The notes below the pieces were generated by a model, which was not told where the DNA came from, did no database searches, and worked only from the letters and a program-made list of their open reading frames with translations. The translations under genes were made by a program, and so were the position numbers. 64,000 nt of DNA, from NCBI GenBank assembly GCA_020848735.1, contig JADLHO010000170.1, positions 1 through 64,000 on the forward strand, written 5' to 3'. Positions 1 through 7,543 of this stretch are shown in pieces (position 1 is the first letter of the stretch; each line of letters begins with the position of its first letter). This DNA is from Planctomycetota bacterium (GTDB lineage: Bacteria > Planctomycetota > UBA1135 > UBA2386).

Positions 1-842
1 AGAACCGTGCCGCTGAAGCAGTCCACTTCGATCCCGTCCTGCCGCAACGTGTTCGACCCGCTCCCACAGCTCGGGTTGTAGCGCTGCCAGAGGCCTCCAC
101 GCAGTTGCGCGCGGCCGGCGATCACGACCGGGCCGGCCTGGTAGATCGCCGAGCGACCGAAAGCGCCGGGTTGCAGCGGCAGGCACTGACCGAGGCCGTC
201 GCCGCCGACGTGCGTGCCACCCACCATGCGCAAGAAGCTCCGGTCCTTGACCTCCACCGCTCCCGCAGAATCGCGACCACCAGCAAGACCCCGCGTCTGG
301 CAGTTCAGGAGCCACAGGTTGCTCTCGAAGCACCGCACCGCGACGTCCCAGGCCGTCACCCGGCAATCCACCATCACCACCCGGTGCGCGCGATACGGCG
401 TCACGGGAATTTGCCGCACCGTCAGATAGTCCAACTGCGACAACACGACTAGGCCGGGGCTGTTCGCGATCGAGGTGAAGATGTCCCCGCCGACCGCACG
501 CACCTCGAAGTTGCTGATCACGATGACCTCGTTCGCAGCGCACGAGATCCCCATCTGCGGATACAGCAGGACCACCTTGGGCGTGCCGAGCTCCCCCAGG
601 ATCCGCATCGGCCGCGTCAGTCCATTCGGAAGCTGATAGCCCTGCCCCGTCCCCCGCCGCACGAGGATCCGATCGTTGTCCGCCGCCGCCGCATACGCCG
701 ACGGCAGGTCCGGGTAATCCGCTCCGGCCGACATCGTGTCGTCTACCACCCAGGTCCGCTGCGCGGACAGCGGCAGCGCCAGCGCCATCGATGCGAACAG
801 GAGCAGCCAGATGGGCGCCGGCGTCGATGGGAAACCGAACAT
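1..842 (-). CDS. Secreted beta-helix-like protein, 5' part (runs off left edge)
   Basis: The reading frame starts with ATG at 842 and stays open to base 1, so at least 280 residues are present and the C-terminus lies outside the window. Residues 1-28 form a signal peptide (hydrophobic stretch IWLLLFASMALALPLSA, then AQR). The mature start, WVVDDTMSAGADYPDLPSAY, resembles the opening of right-handed parallel beta-helix proteins in which 'D..G..f.di..Ai..a..gD.I.v..G' introduces the solenoid; repeated short V/I-rich strands follow. A GGAGG Shine-Dalgarno sequence (852-856, minus strand) sits nine bases before the ATG. No catalytic residues can be assigned, so a surface or extracellular structural or carbohydrate-active role is only inferred. 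Confidence 0.75.
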   Translation of the reverse strand, partial: MFGFPSTPAPIWLLLFASMALALPLSAQRTWVVDDTMSAGADYPDLPSAYAAAADNDRILVRRGTGQGYQLPNGLTRPMRILGELGTPKVVLLYPQMGISCAANEVIVISNFEVRAVGGDIFTSIANSPGLVVLSQLDYLTVRQIPVTPYRAHRVVMVDCRVTAWDVAVRCFESNLWLLNCQTRGLAGGRDSAGAVEVKDRSFLRMVGGTHVGGDGLGQCLPLQPGAFGRSAIYQAGPVVIAGRAQLRGGLWQRYNPSCGSGSNTLRQDGIEVDCFSGTV

Positions 843-883
843 GGTCTTCGTCCTCCAGGGGAGAACCTGGCCTTGCCTGCGAA

Positions 884-1306
884 TCACGGTTGCCTCCACT
901 TCCAGATCCCGAGTGAGCCGGCGATGAAGAGCTCTTTGCGCGAGTCGCCGCCGGCGTCGAGGACCGCGATCGCATTGTTCACTCCGAGCGCACCGCGCAC
1001 CCAACTGCGGAACAAGATGTCGGAGGGGGCGAGCATCCCGCTGGCCGGGATGCGGAAGACGAAGAGGTCCCCTTCCAGGGTCGTCGCCACGAGCTCGTCG
1101 CCCGGCGAGCGCGCGTCTCCCGTGCCGGCCGCCTGAGCGCGGAATCGGCATCGACTGTCAAGCGAGCTCGAGGCAGGAGTTCGTGCCCTAGGCGAGAGCG
1201 TCTTCGCGGTGAAACCACACGACATAGTCTCCGGGGGTCGAGAGGACGATCCCCTGACTGTAGCTCCCGCCGGCCCGGGTGTTGATCCCTGCGGTGGATA
1301 GGGCCA
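884..1306 (-). pseudogene. Eroded C-terminal remnant of an FG-GAP/VCBS-type secreted protein
   Basis: Two protein-like fragments lie in different minus-strand frames. From about 1140 down to the stop at 884 the translation reads like the last blade of an FG-GAP propeller (GDELVATTLEGDLFVFRIP, later DAGGDSRKELFIAGSLGIW) and ends naturally. From 1306 to a stop at 1188 another frame gives a structured-looking segment, TPGDYVVWFHREDAL. No plausible start or continuous frame joins them, and the sequence between is random-looking. The simplest reading is an ancient exported FG-GAP protein gene broken by indels and deletion. Alternatively the 884-1225 frame (113 codons) is still expressed, but its first 30 residues do not look like protein. 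Confidence 0.45.
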
Positions 1307-1640
1307 TGGCGCGCGCGCCGGCAGGGGAACGTTGAGATCGGCCCGTTGTGGGCGACCGTGGGCTCAACGTCCGGAAAGTCGTCGCGAAGACGCGGGCACG
1401 CAGGCGCCCGATCGGCGCCAGCCAATCCAGCAACCGGGCCTTCCTGGGCGGAACGAAGCGCTGCCGCGGCAAGCGCCAGCTTGCGGCCACCGCCGCGATG
1501 GGTCGGTTGCACAGCATTTGGGTGCGGCGAATGTGGAGGCGACACGCGGTTCCACGCCGCAGCGATCGGGGCGCGCGGTGCCCTGCCAAGTGGCGAAGGT
1601 CCAGCCCCACGATCGCAGCGGGTCAGGACCAGGACCGCTC
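1307..1640. other. Intergenic stretch, no gene recognised
   Basis: About 330 bases between the eroded FG-GAP remnant and the BrkB-type gene. Open frames cross it on both strands, but their translations are rich in Arg, Pro and Ala with no motif. The right end holds the promoter-like TATCCT of the downstream gene. Confidence 0.5.
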
Positions 1641-1646
1641 TATCCT
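1641..1646 (+). promoter_or_regulatory. -10-like TATCCT, six bases before the BrkB gene start
   Basis: TATCCT at 1641-1646 is followed by six bases and then the ATG at 1653. If used as a -10 element the transcript would begin at or next to the A of the start codon (leaderless). No convincing -35 hexamer is visible. Confidence 0.4.
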
Positions 1647-1652
1647 GCCCGC

Positions 1653-2942
1653 ATGCGCCGCATCCTCGGCTTCCTCCGCTCGGGCCACTGGGACCTCGAG
1701 CTCCGCACCCGCGCGCTCCCGGAGCGGCTCGCGCTCGGCGGCCTCCGCATCGCCGCGCACACGCTGCGGCAGTACGGCGATCACCAGGTCGGCATCCGCG
1801 CTTCCGGACTGGCGCTCGTGACGCTGCTCTCGATCGTGCCCCTGCTCGCCGTCGCCTTCGCCATCGCGAGCGCGTTCGGGTTCCGCGAGAGCCTCGAGGG
1901 GCTGCTGGCGCGCAATACCCAGGGCCTGCCGGAGCACCTCGCGCAGGCGCTGCGCTGGATCGAGGAGCTGGTCCGCAACACGAGCTTCAAGGCCCTCGGC
2001 GGTGTCGGAACGGCGACGCTCGTCTGGACGAGCATCGCGCTCTTCTCGAGGGTCGAGGAGTCGCTCAACTTCACGTGGCGCACGCGCGGGCAACGAGCCT
2101 GGCTGCGCCGGGTGGCGAGCTTCCTGGCGCTCGTCCTGCTCGTGCCGGCCTTCATGGCCGGCGCGCTGGCCTTCGGCGCGGCGCTGGCGAGCGCGCCGCT
2201 CGTGGAGCGCCTGCGCCTCGAGCTGCCCTGGCTGATGCCGCTCTATGACGCCGGGCTCTGGCTCGTCCCGCACGTCATGGCGTGGATCGCATTGGCCGCG
2301 CTCTACAAATTCATGCCGGACACCGAAGTGCGCTGGCGCGCGGCCGTCCCCGCCGGCGTGATCGCCGGATCCTCGCTGCTCGCGATGCACGCGGTCTACG
2401 TGCGGTTCCAGATCGGCGTCGGGCAGAGCAATGCGATCTACGCGACGCTCGCGGCCCTGCCCCTGCTCCTCGTCTACCTGCAGCTCGCGTGGACGGTCGT
2501 GCTGCTCGGCGCGGAGCTCGGCTATGCGGTGCAGAACCTCCACGTGCTCGGTCCCGCGCGCGATCCCTCGCGGCTCCCCTTCGCATTGCGCGAACGACTC
2601 GCGTTGCGCCTCGTCGAGCGCACCGTCGCCGCCCACGAACGTGGCGACGGCCCGCTGCCGCTCACGGCGGAGGCGCAGGCGATCGACGTGCCCCGCGAAT
2701 GGCTCGAGCGCGTCGTCGACGAGCTCGAGCGCCATGCGATCCTCGTCCGCACCGCACAAGGCGGTGTGCTGCCGGGCCGGCCGGGCGCGCGGCTGTCGGT
2801 CGGCGACGTCGCCCTGGCCGTGCGCGGCGACCTCGACGCACGCCTCTCGGCCCGACTCGCCCTCTCGCCGCCGATCGAGCAGAGCCTCGCCCGCAGCCTG
2901 GAGGCCGGCCGTCGCGAAGCGGGACAGGCGTTCTCGACCTGA
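1653..2942 (+). CDS. YihY/BrkB-family inner membrane protein
   Basis: A 429-residue polytopic membrane protein of the YihY (BrkB/UPF0761) family. A first membrane helix lies at about residues 50-76, and further hydrophobic segments follow. The family signature ALYKFMPDTEVRWR is followed by the glycine/alanine-rich segment and the last helices (PLLLVYLQLAWTVVLLGAEL). The C-terminal 130 residues form a soluble winged-helix-like extension, as in many members. Family function is not settled; transport or envelope roles have been suggested. The ATG at 1653 was chosen because the frame upstream is arginine-rich and unlike protein, and because a -10-like hexamer ends six bases before it. Its stop is 12 bases from the convergent paralog gene. 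Confidence 0.88.
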   Translation: MRRILGFLRSGHWDLELRTRALPERLALGGLRIAAHTLRQYGDHQVGIRASGLALVTLLSIVPLLAVAFAIASAFGFRESLEGLLARNTQGLPEHLAQALRWIEELVRNTSFKALGGVGTATLVWTSIALFSRVEESLNFTWRTRGQRAWLRRVASFLALVLLVPAFMAGALAFGAALASAPLVERLRLELPWLMPLYDAGLWLVPHVMAWIALAALYKFMPDTEVRWRAAVPAGVIAGSSLLAMHAVYVRFQIGVGQSNAIYATLAALPLLLVYLQLAWTVVLLGAELGYAVQNLHVLGPARDPSRLPFALRERLALRLVERTVAAHERGDGPLPLTAEAQAIDVPREWLERVVDELERHAILVRTAQGGVLPGRPGARLSVGDVALAVRGDLDARLSARLALSPPIEQSLARSLEAGRREAGQAFST

Positions 2943-2954
2943 TCCCGCGCGCTC

Positions 2955-5165
2955 TCAGCGCACCTGCACGTGCATGCCGGCCGAGTTCACGAGCCCCAGC
3001 GCGTTCGCCGAGGGATCGATCCAGAGCCATTGCAGGTAGAGGTCGCCGATGAAGGCCGGCGCGTCGTTCAGCGGGATGTAGAGGATGGCGAGGCCCGCGC
3101 CGTTCGTCGGGGCGGAGAGCGTGAGGAGCGGGTCGGTCAGCATCACGCAGCCCGTCATGCCGATGACGTCGAGGGGCAGGTTGGTCGGCCCGATGCCGAT
3201 CGAGACGTAGCCCACCGAGTTGGCGGGGAGACCCTGCGCACTCACGTTGTAGAACTGGCTGCCCGCGAAGGGCGGATGACCGTCGCCGAGCACGGCATTG
3301 GAGCAGGAGCTGCCGTAGACGCTCGCCTGCGCGTCCTGCGCGTACTGGAACGTGCGGTGGTAGAGCACGTGGCCGGAGCCCGCGCTGGAGAACGCGACGT
3401 AGCCGGCGCTGAAGGTCGGCCGCTGCCCGCTGGGGAAGCTGCCGTCGAAGCAGACGAAGGGATCGAGGACGCCGACCGAGCTGCCCGTGCTGAAGAGCTC
3501 CTGCGACTCCACGACGCCACCCTGATAGCCGAGCCGTGCGACGCGGGCCGTGCGGAGCGGCGTCGAGGAGGTGCTCGTCTGCCAGGTCAGCGCCCAATGC
3601 GACTGCGTCGAATAGTCGTAGGCGAGTTCGCCGTTGGCGACGGTCGTGAGGAGACCGACCGACGAGACGGTGCGGACCGTGCCCGGGCTCACCGAGCCGG
3701 TGCTGATGTCGACGCGCTGGGCGCGCACGCGACGGCGCACGGTCAGCGAGTCGAAGTCGGTCCAGGTCGCGAGGAAGCGGCCGTTGTCGCCATCGACCCG
3801 CGGCGAGCCTGCCCCGGCCGGTGCGCCGATCGGGCCGATCGCATCGACGAGCAGGCTCGGGTGGACGTGGTAGGCCGTGCTCCCGTTGGTGTCGTCGGAG
3901 AGGAGCACGCACCAGGCCGAGGTGCCCGAGGCCGAGCGGCTGAGGGCCCATTGGTCGGTCGCGCGGACGATGTTGCGCGTCGAACCGAGCGCGACCGCCA
4001 CGGCGTCGATGACCTGCAGTTCCACACCGCCCGCATTGCCGCTCACCATCAGGCCCTCGTCGCCGCGGCGCCGACCGCCGACCTTCGGCGCCCGCGTGCC
4101 GGCGGTCCCGAACAGCAGCGTCCCCGGGGTCGGCGACGCATTGATCGTCACGACCTGCACGCGGGCCGCCGTGGTCGAAGTCGTCGGGAAGAAGCGCTCG
4201 AAGGCGACGAGCCATCGCCCGGCAGAGGCGACCTCCGCGGAGTCGACGCTGCGCGTCGACCAGCTCGTCGTCACGTCCTGGAAGATCAGCGGGCCGCCGG
4301 TGCCGTCCTCACGACACGCCGAGGCCCACATGTCCTGATCGGTCGTGGTGGTCTGCACCACCCACGCGTTGATCGCGAAGTTGGAGAAGGCCCCGGTCGA
4401 GCCGCACCAGGTCACGTCGGTCACGGCCGAGTTGCTCCCCACGACCCCGACCGCAGCGGTCAGCGGATCGATGGTGAGCGGATACACGGCCGCGGCGACG
4501 AAGGCCGCCGGGACGTGGAGGCGGATGCGCTCCCCATCGAAGCTGCTCGCCACGGGACTGCGCTTGCCCGCGGCGTCGAACGCGAGGGCCTCGCCGTAGC
4601 GGATCCGCTCCTGGCTGCCGAGGCGGAACGCGATCTCGCCGACGCGCGGTTCGCGACGTTCGGCCTGCAGGTTCGTGTCGAGGCGCCCGGTCACGACGAG
4701 CTCACCGTCGATCCCGGGGTGCCGATCCAGGACGAAGCTCTGCTCGACGCCGTCGATGCGTACGTCGTAGACCTCGCGCAGGGCGACCCCCGATCCGGAG
4801 GCGTCGGCCCCGGCCCCGAACTCGGTGACGTGCCGCTCCGGCGTCCAGCGCGTGCGCGCCTCGCCGAGCGCGAGCTGCTTGCCGCCAACGACGAGCGACT
4901 CCGTGGTCCAGCCCAGGCGCGGGTGCTCGGCCAGGTCCGCGGCGTAGGCGTAGAAGCGGAAGCCGTCGTGGAAGGACGCCTTCCAGGTCGGACCGGCCGA
5001 CCAGAGTCCATAGGCGCCGCCGACCGGGTCGTCGGGCTGCGTATGGATCGGCGCGAGATGGCGGCCGCTTTGCGGCGAGCGCTGCTCGGCGGGGGAAGGC
5101 GACTGCGAGACCGCGCCCGCGGCGAGGCCGGCGAGCGCGACGATGGGAAGGAACCGGGTATTCAT
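2955..5165 (-). CDS. Secreted beta-propeller-like protein, tandem paralog 1
   Basis: A 736-residue exported protein with a signal peptide at residues 1-20. The conserved N-terminal part holds HTQPDDPVGGAYGLW and WKASFHDGFRFYAYAADLAE, then AVYPLTIDPLT, a motif that often precedes propeller or Ig-like regions in exported bacterial proteins. A middle region repeats W-containing strands (RWLVAFERFF, GRFLATWTD, HWALTWQTS) that look like propeller blades. Residues about 617-736 form the C-terminal tail shared with other exported proteins in this window (LDVIGMTGCVML ... YLQWLWIDPSANALG). It is a clear duplicate of the gene just upstream (5234-7426). No enzyme motif is visible. The ATG at 5165 gives a clean signal peptide; the open frame upstream does not. 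Confidence 0.82.
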   Translation of the reverse strand: MNTRFLPIVALAGLAAGAVSQSPSPAEQRSPQSGRHLAPIHTQPDDPVGGAYGLWSAGPTWKASFHDGFRFYAYAADLAEHPRLGWTTESLVVGGKQLALGEARTRWTPERHVTEFGAGADASGSGVALREVYDVRIDGVEQSFVLDRHPGIDGELVVTGRLDTNLQAERREPRVGEIAFRLGSQERIRYGEALAFDAAGKRSPVASSFDGERIRLHVPAAFVAAAVYPLTIDPLTAAVGVVGSNSAVTDVTWCGSTGAFSNFAINAWVVQTTTTDQDMWASACREDGTGGPLIFQDVTTSWSTRSVDSAEVASAGRWLVAFERFFPTTSTTAARVQVVTINASPTPGTLLFGTAGTRAPKVGGRRRGDEGLMVSGNAGGVELQVIDAVAVALGSTRNIVRATDQWALSRSASGTSAWCVLLSDDTNGSTAYHVHPSLLVDAIGPIGAPAGAGSPRVDGDNGRFLATWTDFDSLTVRRRVRAQRVDISTGSVSPGTVRTVSSVGLLTTVANGELAYDYSTQSHWALTWQTSTSSTPLRTARVARLGYQGGVVESQELFSTGSSVGVLDPFVCFDGSFPSGQRPTFSAGYVAFSSAGSGHVLYHRTFQYAQDAQASVYGSSCSNAVLGDGHPPFAGSQFYNVSAQGLPANSVGYVSIGIGPTNLPLDVIGMTGCVMLTDPLLTLSAPTNGAGLAILYIPLNDAPAFIGDLYLQWLWIDPSANALGLVNSAGMHVQVR

Positions 5166-5167
5166 GA

Positions 5168-5206
5168 TGCGACGTGCGATCCGGGCAGCGCCCGGCGCAC
5201 GTCGCA
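5168..5206 (-). promoter_or_regulatory. Long hairpin directly before the paralog 1 start codon
   Basis: Bases 5168-5178 and 5196-5206 are perfectly complementary (11 bp), enclosing a second 6-bp stem (5181-5186 with 5190-5195), a two-base bulge and an AGC loop. The base of the hairpin is two nucleotides from the ATG at 5165. It could be a 5'-end stabiliser, a translation-limiting leader structure, or a terminator for the upstream paralog, although no T-run follows. Confidence 0.5.
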
Positions 5207-5233
5207 GCGCACAGGATTGTCGGCGGCTTTTCT

Positions 5234-7426
5234 TCAGCGCACCTGCACGTGCATGCCACGCGAGTTCACGAGGCCGAGCGCATTGGCCGAGGGATCGATC
5301 CACAGCCACTGCAGGTAGAGGTCGCCGATGAAGGCCGGCACGTCGTTCAGCGGGATGTAGAGGAGTGCGACGCCGGAGGCGTTCGTCGGGGCGGAGAGCG
5401 TGAGGATCGGGTCGGTGAGCATCACGCAGCCCGTCATGCCGATGACGTCGAGGGGGAGGTTCGTCGGGCCGACACCCACGGAGACGTAGGCGATCGAGTT
5501 CGCCGGCAGGACGCTCGCGTTGATGTTGTAGAACTGGCTTCCCGCGAAGGGCGGGTGACCGTCGCCGAGCACGGCGTTCGAGCACGAGCTGCCGTAGGTC
5601 GTCGCCTGGGCGTCGGGCGCGTATTGGAACGTGCGGTGGAAGGCGTTGTAGCCGGCGATCGCCTGGGTGTAGGCGGTGTAGCCGCAGCTGAAGCTCGGGC
5701 GCGTGCCGACGAGCAGATTGCCGTTGAAGCAGACGAAGGGGTCGATCCCGTCGACGGTCTGCGTGGTGGAGTAGAGCTCCTGCGACTCGACCGCTCCGCC
5801 CTGGTAGCCGAGGCGCGCCACGCGGGCGGTGCGCGTCAGCGAGGTCGAGGAGCTCGTGGTCCAGGTCACCGCCCAATGCGACTGGGTCGTGAAGTCGTAG
5901 GCGACCTCGCCATTGGTGAGGCCGTTCAGGAGCGAGACCGACGAGACCGTGCGCACGGTGCCGAGCGTGAACGTCGTGCCGGAGACGTCGAAGCGCTGGG
6001 CGCGCACGCGCCGCAACTGGGCCGCGGTGCTCAGATCGGTCCAGGTCGCGAGGAAGCGGCCATTGTCGCCATCGACCTGGGGCAGGCCGGCGCTGTTCGG
6101 CGCACCGAGATTGCCGCTGACGACGTGGATCGGGGTCGTGGCCGTCGAGGCGATCAGGTGGGCAGACGTGCTCCCGTTGGCGTAACCCGTGAGCACGCAC
6201 CAGGCCGAGGTGCCCGAGGCGGCGCGGCTGACCGACCAGCGATCGATGATCCCGGTGATATTGATCGTGCCCGCGAGCGCGACGCTGGCACAGTCGACGG
6301 TCTGCAGCCCGACGCTGAGGCCCCCGCCGTAGACGAGCAGCGCCACGGTGCCGTCGCGGCGCCCGCCGATGCGGGGCGCGATGGAGCCCGACGCGGCGAA
6401 GAGGGTCGTGCCCGAGTTGGCCGGCTGATACGCGATGTCGAGGACCTGCACGCGCGCCGCGATCGTGCTCGACGAGGCGAAGAAGCGCTCGAACGCGAAG
6501 ACCCAGCGGTTCGTCGCGACGACCTCCGTGGAGTCGATGGTTCGGGTCGACCAGGAGTTCGTCACGTCCTGGAAGGCATTGTGGCCGGTGCCGCCCGCCT
6601 CGGTGCAGGTGTAGGCGACGAGGTCCTGGTCGCTGGCCGAGGTCTGGACGATGAAGCCCGTGATCGCGGTCGTCGAGCCGACGAGCGTGCTGCCCGTCCA
6701 GGTCATCGCGAGGATCTTGGCATTGCTGCCGGCGAAGGTATGGACGGACGTGAGCGGGTCGATCGTGAGCGGATAGACGGCCTCGGCCACGAAGGCGGCC
6801 GGCACGTGCAGGGCGATGCGCTCGCCATCGAAGCTCGTCGCCACGGGCGTGCTGCGGCCGATCGCGTCGAAGGCCAGGGCCTCGCCATAGCGGATGCAGT
6901 CCTCGCCGCGGAGACGGAACTCCAGGGCACCCACGCGCGGTGCCTGCGCTTCGGCGCGGAGGTTGGTGTCGACGCGACCCGTCACGACCAGGTCACCCGC
7001 GAGCGCGGGGCGCAGGTCCAGCACGAAGCGCTGTTCGACGCCGTCGGCACGCACCTCGTAGACCTCGCGGAGCGCCGCGTACTCGGTGACGTGGCGGTCG
7101 GCGGTCCAGCTCGCACGCCCTTCGCCGAGCGGCAGGTCCTGGCCGCCGACGCTCAGCGACTCCGTGTTCCAGCCGAGCCGCGGGTGCTCCGCGAGCTCGG
7201 CGGCGTAGGCGTAGAAGCGGAAGCCGTCGTGGAACGAGGCCTTCCAGCTCGGACCCGCGGTCCAGACCCCGTAGGCGCCACCGATCGGATCGTCGACCTG
7301 GGTGTGGATCGGCGTCGGAGAACGCAGAACGGACGCGGCGGACGTCGGGGCCGGCGAGGGCTCCTGCGATCGCGCGGCGGAGAGCGCCGCGAGGGTCGCG
7401 GCCGTGACGGTGATGAGCGTGCGCAT
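5234..7426 (-). CDS. Secreted beta-propeller-like protein, tandem paralog 2
   Basis: A 730-residue exported protein with signal peptide MRTLITVTAATLAALSAARS. It matches its downstream neighbour along the full length: N-terminal HTQVDDPIGGAYGVW, AVYPLTIDPLT near residue 220, propeller-like strands (GRFLATWTD, HWAVTWTTS) and the same 120-residue tail (611-730). The 3' ends of the two genes are also highly similar in DNA, with identical runs of about 30 bases, so the duplication is recent or maintained by gene conversion. An AGAGGA Shine-Dalgarno-like sequence lies eight bases before the ATG at 7426. The function is unknown; a surface-exposed or extracellular structural protein is inferred. Confidence 0.82.
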   Translation of the reverse strand: MRTLITVTAATLAALSAARSQEPSPAPTSAASVLRSPTPIHTQVDDPIGGAYGVWTAGPSWKASFHDGFRFYAYAAELAEHPRLGWNTESLSVGGQDLPLGEGRASWTADRHVTEYAALREVYEVRADGVEQRFVLDLRPALAGDLVVTGRVDTNLRAEAQAPRVGALEFRLRGEDCIRYGEALAFDAIGRSTPVATSFDGERIALHVPAAFVAEAVYPLTIDPLTSVHTFAGSNAKILAMTWTGSTLVGSTTAITGFIVQTSASDQDLVAYTCTEAGGTGHNAFQDVTNSWSTRTIDSTEVVATNRWVFAFERFFASSSTIAARVQVLDIAYQPANSGTTLFAASGSIAPRIGGRRDGTVALLVYGGGLSVGLQTVDCASVALAGTINITGIIDRWSVSRAASGTSAWCVLTGYANGSTSAHLIASTATTPIHVVSGNLGAPNSAGLPQVDGDNGRFLATWTDLSTAAQLRRVRAQRFDVSGTTFTLGTVRTVSSVSLLNGLTNGEVAYDFTTQSHWAVTWTTSSSTSLTRTARVARLGYQGGAVESQELYSTTQTVDGIDPFVCFNGNLLVGTRPSFSCGYTAYTQAIAGYNAFHRTFQYAPDAQATTYGSSCSNAVLGDGHPPFAGSQFYNINASVLPANSIAYVSVGVGPTNLPLDVIGMTGCVMLTDPILTLSAPTNASGVALLYIPLNDVPAFIGDLYLQWLWIDPSANALGLVNSRGMHVQVR

Positions 7427-7543
7427 GGTTGGGTTCCTCTGTGAACCCCTTGGCAGCGCGCGGCCGACCCCGGAGCGCACAGGAACTTTCCTGGCGGCGC
7501 GTGCGGCCATGCGAATGCCCCGCCGCGAGCCCGGCTGCCCGGC

